64,000 nucleotides of DNA. Origin: VXPW01 sp965115815 (GTDB lineage: Bacteria; Pseudomonadota; Alphaproteobacteria; TMED109). Under the pieces are notes generated by a model, which saw only the letters and a list, made by a program, of their open reading frames with translations, did not search any database and was not told the origin of the DNA. Made by a program: the position numbers and the translations under genes. Numbering within the stretch: the stretch's first letter is position 1; each line of letters starts with the position of its first letter. Shown piece by piece: positions 38,228 to 47,109 of this stretch. The DNA lies in assembly GCA_965115815.1 (NCBI GenBank), contig OZ220465.1, positions 310,001 to 374,000 on the forward strand, written 5' to 3'.

Positions 38228-40393
38228 CTAATCCAGCGGTGATCGGCGAGACTTTTTCGATCTGCGTCGCGCTGCAATCGTGCTGCCAAGGCTCCATTAG
38301 ACCCGCTCGGCGCGAAAAATTGCGATCAAGGGGCGATCTGTGGTGATGCAAGCCCCAACGCACTCGGATTTCGCGTCTCGGAATCAGCGTGGGATCGCCG
38401 TAGGCCGGCCGGGTTGGGTGGCCCGGCTTGGATACTTGCGGTTTCGGTCGGGGTGTGGGCGCAGTCAGCCGGGTCTTGTGACGGCGTGCAGGACCTGCTT
38501 GCGCTTGTCGGCATAGTGGTGGCGGGCGTCGGCGAAGCTGTGGAAGGGCTGGGGCAGCTTCCGCTGGTTGTGGAGGATGACGGCAATGGCAAGGGTGTTG
38601 ATGATCGCGTTGTTTGCGGGTGCGTTGCGGGCCCGGAGCATGGAGTCGTCTTCGCGGAAGGTGGTATCGCGGATGTGGTGATGGCTTTCGACCACCCAGT
38701 GACCGCGGTTCCATGTGAGTAGCTGTTGCGGCGAGGCGCGGTTGGCCGCGACCGAAGTCATGCCGTAGGCGTGTTCCATGGTCCGTTTTCCGGATTTCTT
38801 GAATTCGACGCGCCGGGTGACACGGAAGATCTGTTTGACGTGGGGATAGTTGATCATCTTCGCGGGCGGAGTGAAGACTTCGATGCTGCGTTGCTCGATG
38901 CGGCCGTGCTCGAGCGTGGGCTTTTCGCTGTAGCGTCCCGTGCTTGTGGTCTCCCAGTTGATGCTCTCGAACGTCTCGAAGGTCTTGGGAGCGTTGCCCT
39001 TGACCGTCATCATCCAGTCGGCGCCATGGGTCTCGACAATCAGCCGTGCCGTCTCGCGGGTGGTGTGGAGCGCGTCGAGCGTGAGTAGACGGCCGGCCAC
39101 CGGCGCGGTCTCGAGCGCGGCGTGGACGGCGGCGATCTCCCCGCCTTCGTCAGGATCGTTGAGGATCGAGACCGGCATGCCGGTCCCGTGCTCGATCCGC
39201 GAGACCGTCTCGTTAGGATCCTCGCCGGTGCGGTGGGCGCCGCGAATGCGCGTGCCGTCGACCGCGATCGCGTGGCCGACCCGCAGGCGCGGCTGTGCCC
39301 AGCGCCGCAGAGCTTCCTCGATCCACGCCGGGTCGGTGTTCTGCAGCACCCGGTGCACGGTCGATTGGGACACCGGTTCATACCGGCCGGTGTCCGGGTT
39401 CTTCCACGCACCGATCTGCGCCAGATCCTTCTGCGTCATCGCCTTCGCGTAGCGTGCCGCCGCCACCGCGCCGTGCCGATTCGCCAGCCGCGCCAGCACG
39501 ATCACGCATAGCACCGAGGCGATGCCGTGCTTGCGCCCCTGCGCACGCCGGAAGTCGGAAAGCGCCGCAAAATGCTGGTACATTGAGCGCAACTCCCGCG
39601 CCGGCCGGCCGCTCTGCGTCGCCCGCAACTCCCACGCCGCAGGAAGCGGCGCACGATCCCGCAACCGACGACAGGCGTCGCGACGCAGCGGAACCACGTA
39701 CAGATCCTTCGCCTCCCCGTGCGGATCCGTATAGCGCCCGTTGGCGCGCGCATAGCCCTTGCTCCTGCCCACGTACTTCCAGTTCGCCGCCTTGTACAAG
39801 GTGCCGCGGAACTTCGTCGGTGAGACCAACGACTCCGCCACCAGCAACGGATTGCCGTACGCAGCTTTCCAGTCGTCGCTGAGACGCCGCTGCATCCGCG
39901 ACAACGCAAACGAGGCAAGACCCCGAAACGCCCGGCGACCTCCCAGAATCACAAATCTCGTGTTGTTTCCGATCAGGTGCAGCCGCTCAAACTGTTCTTT
40001 GCGGTGCCAACCCATCCAACGGTCCCGCGGCGCACAGCGGAAGGCGCCCGTCTGCCAGCCCGCAGCGCCCATCCACCGCCCGCGCCACGTGAACACGTAG
40101 CGCAGACCTCGACCCGCAAACTGCTTGAAACCAAGATAGTGATGACGGTCCACCACACGGTTCCAGCGACACACCTCATCCGGCCGCGCCAAGCGCACCA
40201 CCACATCCCGGAGTGCAAAACCCTCCGGAGTCGTCTCGAAAAAATCCGCGGCGCGTTCCATGACCACCACGGATACCACGCCGCTTCACAAAAAGCCAGC
40301 ACCAATACGAATCCTCCGGAACCTGCGGAACCCAACCTTCCAACAAACCTAGCATGGGATGGCCGTGCACGGGCCCCAGGGGCGCACGTTGCT
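38228..40393 (-). mobile_element. ISAs1-type element with DUF4338-fused transposase
   Basis: Limits are inferred from where the interrupted IS5-type transposase frame stops (after DPTLL, about 38227) and resumes (HRRALPNTARGLV, about 40394). I could not identify convincing inverted repeats or a target duplication, so the ends are approximate. Confidence 0.55.
38465..40261 (-). CDS. DUF4338 (DruA-like) domain fused to ISAs1 transposase
   Basis: 598 aa from ATG 40261. Residues about 1-225 are a DUF4338 domain: RWNRVVDRHHYLGF, GLRYVFTWRGRWMGAAGW, APRDRWMGWHRKEQFERLHLIGNNTRFVIL and NPLLVAESLVSPTKFRGTLYKAANWKYVG. From about 230 on is an ISAs1 family DDE transposase: FRRAQGRKHGIASVL, GHAIAVDGTRIRGA, LLTLDALHTT and HWVVESHHHIRDTTFREDDS, with the expected Asp, Asp and Glu. 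It appears intact. DUF4338 is the domain of DruA, the hallmark protein of Druantia anti-phage systems, linking that protein to transposases. Confidence 0.8.
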   Translation of the reverse strand: MERAADFFETTPEGFALRDVVVRLARPDEVCRWNRVVDRHHYLGFKQFAGRGLRYVFTWRGRWMGAAGWQTGAFRCAPRDRWMGWHRKEQFERLHLIGNNTRFVILGGRRAFRGLASFALSRMQRRLSDDWKAAYGNPLLVAESLVSPTKFRGTLYKAANWKYVGRSKGYARANGRYTDPHGEAKDLYVVPLRRDACRRLRDRAPLPAAWELRATQSGRPARELRSMYQHFAALSDFRRAQGRKHGIASVLCVIVLARLANRHGAVAAARYAKAMTQKDLAQIGAWKNPDTGRYEPVSQSTVHRVLQNTDPAWIEEALRRWAQPRLRVGHAIAVDGTRIRGAHRTGEDPNETVSRIEHGTGMPVSILNDPDEGGEIAAVHAALETAPVAGRLLTLDALHTTRETARLIVETHGADWMMTVKGNAPKTFETFESINWETTSTGRYSEKPTLEHGRIEQRSIEVFTPPAKMINYPHVKQIFRVTRRVEFKKSGKRTMEHAYGMTSVAANRASPQQLLTWNRGHWVVESHHHIRDTTFREDDSMLRARNAPANNAIINTLAIAVILHNQRKLPQPFHSFADARHHYADKRKQVLHAVTRPG

Positions 40394-40711
40394 GCTGCAC
40401 CGCAGGGCATTGCCGAATACCGCACGTGGTCTGGTGATGGACAAGGCCTAGGAAGGGGACGAAACTCGTGCGTGGGTTGCAGGCCGGGGACGGGAGCCCG
40501 TGGTCCCACCGAAAGCCAACCGGATCACGCCGTGGGAATACGATCGAGAACGGTACAAGAAACGCAATGAAGTCGAACGCCTGTTTCGAAAGATCAAGCG
40601 ATTTCGGCGTGTCTTCACGAGATTCGACAAGTTGGATGTCGTCTTCACCTTCTTCATCCACTTCGCGCTCATCGTCGATGCCCTCAAGCCTTTATAGATT
40701 TAACAGGCCCT

Positions 40712-40776
40712 GGGTGTTCACCCCTGTCTTCAGGTTCTCGAACGCCTGCGGCGCCTTGTCGAAGGTGTAGGTGCGG
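40712..40776 (-). pseudogene. C-terminal scrap of an alcohol dehydrogenase-like protein
   Basis: The minus strand reads RTYTFDKAPQAFENLKTGVN, which fits the last helix region of zinc/quinone oxidoreductase-type MDR proteins (Y-x-F-D-x-A-x-x-A-F-x-x-M-x-x-G). It is cut on one side by the IS5-type right end and on the other by mobile-element sequence. Too short for a firm call. Confidence 0.35.
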
Positions 40777-40777
40777 T

Positions 40778-40932
40778 CTGCCCTGCGCACACATCTACCA
40801 GCGTAATCCCGATCCTCTCCCCCCTCTACGGTGGGTTCCATGTTGGTCATGAAACCCGTGTACACTGCATCCTGGAGCAGGCCCGGGGCACCTGTGCCGG
40901 CTGCAGGCGCTTGAATGGCCGATCGGTCGTCG
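40778..40932 (+). repeat. direct repeat, copy 2
   Basis: Diverged copy of 28401-28560, sharing TCTACGGTGGGTTCCATG and the CGGTCGTCGTGCCG end. Here it is followed not by the DUF4338 relic but by a minus-strand IS4 relic. Confidence 0.6.
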
Positions 40933-40969
40933 TGCCGTCGCCCGTCGGGTGTGCCGGGAGTTTCACCTA

Positions 40970-41760
40970 GCCGACGTGCGGGGGCACGGCGACCGGAATC
41001 CGGAGGGGGCGACGGATCGCCCACCCCACATGATCCGGGGCTTCGGGTGGACGGTCATCCGGTGATTGGGCGCACGGAGAGCCACCTGCTGCACGATTCG
41101 GGTCCGGCCTGCAGGCTGCCCGCAAGACGCCGGAGGGGACCAGCATCCGGATCGGGATGCCCGGTTCCGGCGCATCAGTCGGCGTGTGCAGGCGTTCCAG
41201 GGGTTGGGACAGCCGGTAATTTCGGTCGATACCCGGAAGCAGGAGCAGGTGGGTTCGGCTCCGGAATGCCGGGCGTGCATAGCGGTACAGGGGGAACCCG
41301 AGCGGCCGCAATTCCATGCTGCTCCTGACCCTGAATTCGGAAAGGCCCTTTCCTGCGGGACCGATGATGGGATCCGGGCTTCCGGATGGGGGGCGTGGAT
41401 CACGAAACCGCTTCCTTTGTGGTGAAGACGGTCCGGCATCGGCGCGCGCCTTTTTCCAAACCGTTCCCGGAGGTCGCCTTCACAGTCACAGACCGTGACC
41501 ACGCGGGGATCGGGCAGGCGGCGGCGAGCTGCCGAGCGCGGTCGATCCCCTGCACAGCCTGCGCGCGCTGGGCTGGTCTGCCACTTCCGCGGTTCGTTCG
41601 CCGGAGTGTGTCTGACCATCGTTTCGGTGCATCATTGCCGGATCAGCCTGTATCGGTTTCCTTTCCGCAGTGCATGCAGGCGCTCAACGGCAGCATCGGC
41701 CCCTTGCGGATCCGGAACCGGTCTGGATCACGGGATCGGCACATGCCGGCCTGCAACCGT
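40970..41760 (-). pseudogene. IS4 (Tn5-like) transposase relic
   Basis: The minus strand reads DPRVVTVCDCEGDLRERF, the second catalytic Asp block of Tn5-like IS4 transposases (relatives have VCDREGD). Downstream, in shifted frames, are ELRPLGFPLYRYARPAF and a region with the RRNRASRSG/VPSGV composition of the C-terminal half. Several frameshifts, no start. It is a third independent IS4 relic in the window. Confidence 0.5.
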
Positions 41761-41970
41761 CAATCCAACGTCGGTGGACTATCACGCATCTGACAAGGCC
41801 GGCATGGATCCGCCCTTCCGTCGTGAAGATTCCCTCCTCGTTTGTAGGCGGTTCCTGACCCGGTCCTGGGGGTGGCCTCCTGCTCTGTTTCCGTTCTTCT
41901 CCGTTCAGTTTCCGGAAGGAGAGAACATCCCGAGCGGATTCCCGACCGGCAATGCGCGACCGGCAGGCGC
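41761..41970. other. spacer next to tRNA-Ser
   Basis: No gene recognised; it joins the IS4 relic to the 3' side of the tRNA gene. Confidence 0.4.
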
Positions 41971-41973
41971 TGG

Positions 41974-42063
41974 CGGATGGGGCGGGATTCGAACCCGCGA
42001 TACGGCTCATCACCGTATACTCCCTTAGCAGGGGAGCGCCTTCAGCCGCTCGGCCACCCATCC
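41974..42063 (-). tRNA. tRNA-Ser (anticodon GCT)
   Basis: Reads GGATGGG acceptor, D-arm GTGGCCGAGCGGCTGAAGG, anticodon arm CTCCC-CTGCTAA-GGGAG with anticodon GCT, a long variable arm (TACGGTGATGAGCCGTA) as in class II tRNAs, T-arm GCGGG-TTCGAAT-CCCGC, then CCCATCC, discriminator G and an encoded CCA (41973-41971). All stems are intact. It separates the mobile-element cluster from rnhA-thrB and could be an island integration site. Confidence 0.95.
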
Positions 42064-42134
42064 GTTGCCTGCGTAGGGCATGCACGGAACGCCAATATGG
42101 CGGATCCGCCCCGGTTTTTCCACATCGTTCCCGG

Positions 42135-42578
42135 TTACGGTCGCGAATCGGCGACCGCGGCTTTCGCCAACGCGTCCGCCCGTTCGTTGCCCGGGTGGTT
42201 GGTGTGGCCGCGTACCCATTCCCACCGGACATCGTGCAGGGCCACCGCCCGTTCGAGACGTTGCCACAGATCGCGGTTCTTCACCGGCGCCCCGCTCGCG
42301 GTTCGCCAGTTGCGCCGTCGCCATCCGGCCAGCCAGGACGTGATGCCGTCCATCACGTAGCGGCTGTCGGTGACGATCCGCACGGAAGCAGGGGGGGCGA
42401 TGGACTCGAGTACCCGGATGGCCGCCATCAGCTCCATTCGATTGTTGGTGGTGTTCCCGTCACTGCCGGAAATCTCCCGGGTGCCGGCGGGAGTTTCGAT
42501 GACGGCCCCCCAGCCGCCGGGACCGGGGTTTCCGAGGCAGGATCCGTCGGTGTACGCGATCGTCGGATGATTCGTCAT
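42135..42578 (-). CDS. rnhA: ribonuclease HI
   Basis: 147 aa. It cuts the RNA strand of RNA-DNA hybrids. The four acidic catalytic residues sit in YTDGSCLGNPGPGGWG, NRMELMAAI, IVTDSRYVMDGI and GNERADALA; the basic handle (WLAGWRRRNWRTASGAPVKNRDLW) is present. Its ATG overlaps the thrB stop (ATGA). The thrB-rnhA pair is a common alphaproteobacterial arrangement. Confidence 0.95.
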   Translation of the reverse strand: MTNHPTIAYTDGSCLGNPGPGGWGAVIETPAGTREISGSDGNTTNNRMELMAAIRVLESIAPPASVRIVTDSRYVMDGITSWLAGWRRRNWRTASGAPVKNRDLWQRLERAVALHDVRWEWVRGHTNHPGNERADALAKAAVADSRP

Positions 42579-43543
42579 GTCGCCGGAATTCCATAGCTGT
42601 CGGGGCCTCGGGCAGCCCGGTGAAAGCGGAGACGGCCCAGGTACTCGGCGGGATCCTTGGGCCGAACCACGGCCGAGGCAGGGACCGTGTGCCAGTCGAT
42701 CAGGCGGGTGAACAGGAACCGCAGGGCGGATCCCGCACAGAGTACCGGGAGGGCCGCGATCTCCGTCCCGGAGAGCGGGCGGATCTCCCCGTAGCCCTTC
42801 AGCAGCGCCCCTGCCTTCGTGATGTTGAAGTCCGCGTCTCGTTCGAAGCACCACGCGTTGATGCATATGGCGACATCGTAGGCGAGAGCGTCGTTGCAGG
42901 CAAAGTAGAAGTCGATGATTCCGCTGATCTTGCCGTCCTTGAAGAACACGTTGTCGGGAAACAGGTCGGCGTGAATGACGCCTCCGGGAAGCGACCTGGG
43001 CCAAGCTTCCGAGATTCGATGGAGGTCGCTCCGCACCTCCCCGTAGAGCCCCGGACTGTACTGTTCGAGCCGGGCTCCCGATTGCATCAGCGTGCGGCTC
43101 CAGGCGTCGACGGAAAGGTTGTTCGGGCGGGACGGCCGGAAGCCGGCGCCGGCGGTGTGCTGGCTCGCCAGGGTCCGGCCGAGGGCCCGGCAATGCGCCG
43201 GTTCGATGCGGGTGCGGGCAGTTCCCTCCAGAAAGGAGACCAGCGCGGCCGGCCGGCCGGCCAGCCGGCCGAGACGATGGCCCGAACGGTCATGGATCGG
43301 AACCGGGCAGGGAATGCCCCGCTCGCTTAGGTGATCCATCAGCGCCAGGAAGTACGGCAGGTCGGACTCGGTCACCCGTTTTTCGTACAGGGTGAGGATA
43401 TAGCGGCCGGAAGTGGTGAACAGGAGGTAGTTCGTGTTCTCCACACCGTCCGCGATTCCGATGCAGGTTTCCAACTGCCCCACATCGTAGTTCGCCAGGA
43501 ACATCCGGACCTGATCGGCGCTTACGTGTGTGTAGACGGCCAT
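42575..43543 (-). CDS. thrB: homoserine kinase (aminoglycoside-phosphotransferase fold)
   Basis: 322 aa. It phosphorylates homoserine in threonine synthesis. It is the APH-fold type used by alphaproteobacteria and pseudomonads, not the GHMP-kinase type. Landmarks: MAVYTHVSADQV start, GVENTNYLLFTTSGRYILTLYEKR, the catalytic loop GGVIHADLFPDNVFF and metal site SGIIDFYFA. ATG 43543. It is co-transcribed with rnhA. Confidence 0.94.
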   Translation of the reverse strand: MAVYTHVSADQVRMFLANYDVGQLETCIGIADGVENTNYLLFTTSGRYILTLYEKRVTESDLPYFLALMDHLSERGIPCPVPIHDRSGHRLGRLAGRPAALVSFLEGTARTRIEPAHCRALGRTLASQHTAGAGFRPSRPNNLSVDAWSRTLMQSGARLEQYSPGLYGEVRSDLHRISEAWPRSLPGGVIHADLFPDNVFFKDGKISGIIDFYFACNDALAYDVAICINAWCFERDADFNITKAGALLKGYGEIRPLSGTEIAALPVLCAGSALRFLFTRLIDWHTVPASAVVRPKDPAEYLGRLRFHRAARGPDSYGIPAT

Positions 43544-43917
43544 GGTTCTGCTGCGCGTCCGCAAGGGAACGGTCGGGAAAACGGTGTCGGCATGGATGTC
43601 GTCAGATCCGGGTTCGATCCGGGACACTGGGTCGGGCGGGCGGCACGTTGCGGTGGTCCGATGCGTCGGGGGCGGGAGGGAGCGGCATTGCGGGGCCATC
43701 CTTCGGGTGGGAACGGGGATCCGGTGGTGTCCGAAGAACGGAGGGGCAGGGGAGCGCTGCTCTGTAGACCTCTGGGCGCACAGGTGTGGGTCGGGGCGGA
43801 GGAAGCGCCCCCCAGTGCGAGACGACGGCGTTGCCGGAGGCCTCCGGCCGCCAAGGAAATTGCCGTCGAGACGGGCAAGATCTTGCCTCCGATGCCGTTC
43901 CGGCGCGGCGACGGCGG
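43544..43917. other. spacer between thrB and the defence operon
   Basis: No gene seen. It contains the thrB promoter and the end of the defence operon transcript; no clear terminator hairpin with T-run is visible. Confidence 0.45.
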
Positions 43918-46900
43918 TCATCCGTCATCCAGGAGGTCCTTCAGGGTCCGGTACGACGGGGCCGGCTTCACGCCGCCCGCGAATTCCGGTGCGCTGAACA
44001 GGGGGTTGCCCGGCGACCAGAGTTCCACGCTCTCGGCGTGCTCCGCGAAATACGCCGGGTCCGTCGTGACCCGGACATGCGCCCGCATGCCCGGTGCCCG
44101 CAGCCCGTACTCCCGCTGTCCCATCGGCTGGATCTCGGTACCGGGCGCCCGCAGGCCGTCCGATCCGATGATCCGGTCCAGATCCTCCATGGTCACGGTC
44201 GACGGCGGGCGCGCCGGCATGGCGAGATCGTGTTCCGTGACGGTGTCGAGATCGATTCCTGAAGCGCCCGGTTCGCTCGCCTCGCGCTCGATGGCCTCAA
44301 CGAGATCAGCCCGATCGCGGGCGTCCCGGCCCGTGCCGGCAAGCACGCTCTGCGCGATTCTTCCGGGCAATCGGGCCAGAATGGGCTGCAGCGGCCCCAC
44401 CACGGACTGGAACAGGTCGATGCGGTTCCGGAGAGCGCGATAGATGTCGGTTTCGACCGTCCCCTCGTAGTGCAGGTTGACGATGCGGATGGTTTCGTGC
44501 TTCTGGCCCAGCCGGTCGATCCGCCCGATCCGCTGCTCCACCCGCATGGGGTTCCACGGCATGTCGTAATTGATCACGGCGCCACAGAATTGGAAGTTGA
44601 GACCTTCGGCCGCCGCATCGGTGCACAGGAGGATGTCCACCCCGCCGTCCCGGAACCGCCGTTTCGCGTCGTCCCTTCCGATTCTGCGCCACGCGCCGTC
44701 GGCGCCGGGTGTCTCGCCGCCCCGCCCGGAAAAGCAGAGCAGGGTCCATTCCCCGTCTTCGGCAAGCGCGGTGCGCAGGAAGTCCATGGTGTCGGTGTAC
44801 TGGGTGAAGACCATCGCCTGGGCGTGTCCGTCCCGGCGCAGGGTGCGCAGCACCTCTCGGAGGTGCCCGAGCTTGCTGTCCGGCGACAGTCGTTCGATCG
44901 CACCGAGGAGGCGGTCGATTCCCGCTCGCTGCTCACGGGCAAGGGCCGTGCGTTCGAGGTTCTCCGCCTCGTCGGTATCGGTCGTCTCATCGACCGCGTC
45001 ATCGTCCGGCAGGTCCTCGTCGAGTCCGAAGGGGTCCGGGATCCCGCGGCCGGAGATCGCGTCGCGTCGCTTGCGCAGCGTCGCTCGCAGTGCCGCGAAG
45101 CTGCTGGCGAGCCGGCGCCGGTAGATCGTCATCACGAACCCGACGGCCGGGCGTTCCCGTTCGCTCGCCCGGCTGTACAGGTCTTCGATGTAGTCCTCGA
45201 CCGCGCTGTAGATGGCCCGCTCCGGACCCGTCATTTCGAGAAAGCGGTCCTCGACCCGGCGCTCCGCGATCGGCGTCGTCATCCTCCCTTCCCGGAAGTA
45301 GCGCCGCAGCAGCTCGCGGGTGTTGCGCGAGATCAGCCGGCGTACCGGGGTACCGGCCCGCAGGACCGCGACCGCCCCCCGGCGCTCGTCGGTCTCCAGC
45401 TGGCGGCGTGGAATGCTGGAGGGGTCGCGCAGCGCGCGGAGCACCTTGTTGGTCTTCAGACGCGCGAGGCCGGTCAGGCGCTGTGCGTCTGCCGTCTCCA
45501 TGCCGCCCCAAGCGCTCTCGGCCGCCCGGAACAGCGATGCCATCCGCTCCAGGGCCTCCTTCGACGGGTTCGGCTGCTTGAGGTCCTCGAAGAAGTCGAG
45601 AAACCTCGATGTCGTCCATGCCGGCGGCAAGCCGAGCAGGTCGAGCAGGTCCCAGACCTCGACGGGATGCACCTGCATCGGTGTTGCCGTCAGCAGGACC
45701 AGACCCTGCGTGCGTTCCTTCAGGCCCCGCATGAGCCTGAGCAGGGTATTGGGGCCGCCTTCCTGCTTGCTGCCCGGCGCCCGCCGGCGGGCATGATGCG
45801 CCTCGTCGAGTACCACCAGATCCCACGGCTCGGCGCGTTCCAGGATCTCCGTCGCCCGGTCGCGACGGCGCATCATCTGGCTCGATGCGATCACGGCCGG
45901 TGCACGATGCCATTCGTCGCGCCCGGCCTCCTGTTCGTGCTGCTCCTGCAGCGCCGGCGAGGGATGCCGGGTCAGCCGGCCGCCGTCGTAGATCGGCCAG
46001 TTGAGGTTGAACTTCTCCCGCAACTCGACCTGCCACTGGCCGAGTACGGCCTTGGGCGCAAGGATCAGGATGCGTCGTGCGCGCCCCGCGAGCCAGGCCT
46101 GGCGCAGCAGCAGCCCAGCCTGGACGGTCTTGCCCAGCCCCACCTCGTCGGCGATCAGGAGCCGGGGTGGCCAGTTTCCGTACAGGCGCTCGAACGCCCT
46201 CGCCTGATGCGGCCAGGGCTCGACCGCCGCGGTTGCCTCGCCGATCCGCTCTCCCCCGCCCGGTTGCGACGGCGCTTCCCGGATGAACGCCCAGACCCGT
46301 TCGCGCAGCGTCCCGTCCGGCGGGACCGGTGGTTCTGCAGCGTCCTTTGGCCGGGATTCCGGCGTGGGTTCGCGGGGTGTCGGCTTCCCGGGCGCAGACT
46401 TCGGGAGCAGCCGTGCCGGCCGGCCCGTCTTCGGCATGAAGCGCATCAGGTCGCGGCGCGCCGCCTCCGGCACGTCCAGCACGATCGCGCGCTGCGCCCG
46501 GTCGGCCCAGAGGCTGGCGAAATTCGCCTCCTCCGCGTCGACCCGTGCCGGCTCTGGTCCCCAGCTGGTATAGACGCTGACGCTCTCCCAGTTGGTCCGC
46601 CAGCCAGCACCCGTTTCGTTGATGCTCCCGGTCCAGGCCAGTCGGTCGCCGGTCCGATCCTCGATGATCCCGGTCTTTTCGTGGAAGATCCCGTTGTCGG
46701 CCACCGGCTCTCGTGCGGCGTTGCAGGGCACGGCGACCCGGACCGTGAGAAACCCGCCCGCGACCATCCACGCCAGCAGTTCCAGCGCGCCGGCCGCCGC
46801 CGGGTCGGGCGGGGCCAGCGGAAGGCTCGCCAGGCGCTGCTCTACCAAGGCGCGGAGGTCGTTGCCCCGCCGGATCGCCTCGATCTCGTCCGGCTCCAGC

Positions 46901-47106
46901 GTGCAGCCGACCACCAGCCGCATCCGGCCGTCATTGCGCGCCAGCTCTTCGATGCCGCGTGCCGCAAGCGCCAGCGCTCCGGCGTTGAAATACCCGGTCA
47001 GCCGGTCGTAGCGCTCCGCGTCCTCAAGCGCGGGAAGGTACAACCGCCGGACAAGGTCGCCGTCCTCGGGGGTGTATTTCAGGCGCCATGTGCGATTCCG
47101 CAGCAT
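43918..47106 (-). CDS. PLD-nuclease / SNF2-type helicase
   Basis: 1062 aa. Residues about 1-220 form a phospholipase D-like domain with the half-motif FHEKTG (about 141) and TGSINETG (about 160). A basic Pro-rich linker leads to a superfamily 2 helicase: Walker A DEVGLGKT (about 321), VVLDEAHHAR (about 434), LLTATPMQ, and helicase C with EGLNFQFCGAVINYDMPWNP and QRIGRIDRLGQ. It probably moves on or remodels invading DNA. It is the last gene of the leftward DUF499-DUF1156 defence operon and begins 3 bp after the 100-aa gene. Confidence 0.88.
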   Translation of the reverse strand: MLRNRTWRLKYTPEDGDLVRRLYLPALEDAERYDRLTGYFNAGALALAARGIEELARNDGRMRLVVGCTLEPDEIEAIRRGNDLRALVEQRLASLPLAPPDPAAAGALELLAWMVAGGFLTVRVAVPCNAAREPVADNGIFHEKTGIIEDRTGDRLAWTGSINETGAGWRTNWESVSVYTSWGPEPARVDAEEANFASLWADRAQRAIVLDVPEAARRDLMRFMPKTGRPARLLPKSAPGKPTPREPTPESRPKDAAEPPVPPDGTLRERVWAFIREAPSQPGGGERIGEATAAVEPWPHQARAFERLYGNWPPRLLIADEVGLGKTVQAGLLLRQAWLAGRARRILILAPKAVLGQWQVELREKFNLNWPIYDGGRLTRHPSPALQEQHEQEAGRDEWHRAPAVIASSQMMRRRDRATEILERAEPWDLVVLDEAHHARRRAPGSKQEGGPNTLLRLMRGLKERTQGLVLLTATPMQVHPVEVWDLLDLLGLPPAWTTSRFLDFFEDLKQPNPSKEALERMASLFRAAESAWGGMETADAQRLTGLARLKTNKVLRALRDPSSIPRRQLETDERRGAVAVLRAGTPVRRLISRNTRELLRRYFREGRMTTPIAERRVEDRFLEMTGPERAIYSAVEDYIEDLYSRASERERPAVGFVMTIYRRRLASSFAALRATLRKRRDAISGRGIPDPFGLDEDLPDDDAVDETTDTDEAENLERTALAREQRAGIDRLLGAIERLSPDSKLGHLREVLRTLRRDGHAQAMVFTQYTDTMDFLRTALAEDGEWTLLCFSGRGGETPGADGAWRRIGRDDAKRRFRDGGVDILLCTDAAAEGLNFQFCGAVINYDMPWNPMRVEQRIGRIDRLGQKHETIRIVNLHYEGTVETDIYRALRNRIDLFQSVVGPLQPILARLPGRIAQSVLAGTGRDARDRADLVEAIEREASEPGASGIDLDTVTEHDLAMPARPPSTVTMEDLDRIIGSDGLRAPGTEIQPMGQREYGLRAPGMRAHVRVTTDPAYFAEHAESVELWSPGNPLFSAPEFAGGVKPAPSYRTLKDLLDDG

Positions 47107-47109
47107 GGG

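Larger units (their letters stand above)
37757..40697 (+). pseudogene. IS5-type (IS427) transposase in pieces
   Basis: Left part: MERTQAQYERIPHVFPKHRG and GCKWRGLPAHFGNWHTIYTR, then a frameshift near 37960, then RFLDSTVVKVHPDGAG with the first catalytic Asp, and GFSWSGGQEGDTGPHDDPTLL up to about 38227. The right part resumes near 40394: LPNTARGLVMDKA, a TAG at 40449-40451 where relatives have Tyr, EGDETR, then VVPPKANRITPWEYDRERYKKRNEVERLF with the catalytic Glu, ending ALIVDALKPL. Broken by insertion, at least two frameshifts and an amber codon. Confidence 0.75.
37681..40711 (+). mobile_element. IS5-family (IS427-type) element split by an ISAs1-type element
   Basis: Inverted repeats AGGGCCTGTTAA at 37681-37692 and its complement at 40700-40711. 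The transposase gene begins at 37757 and ends at 40697, with an ISAs1-type element of about 2.2 kb inserted near its middle. No clear target duplication flanks the outer repeats; left flank is rloB-side DNA and right flank is a fragment of an alcohol-dehydrogenase-like gene, so a deletion between insertion sites is possible. Confidence 0.75.

Noticed and set aside
30899..40451. TAG as a reassigned sense codon in this genome
   Set aside because: Intact conserved genes end in TAG right after their conserved C-termini (Rieske, NrdA, the porin), so TAG is a normal stop; the in-frame cases are more simply nonsense mutations.
43918..47106. DISARM or type I restriction helicase
   Set aside because: PLD and SNF2 domains occur in those systems, but the neighbours DUF499 and DUF1156 and the absence of DrmA/DrmB or HsdM/HsdS point to the helicase-methylase-ATPase type.
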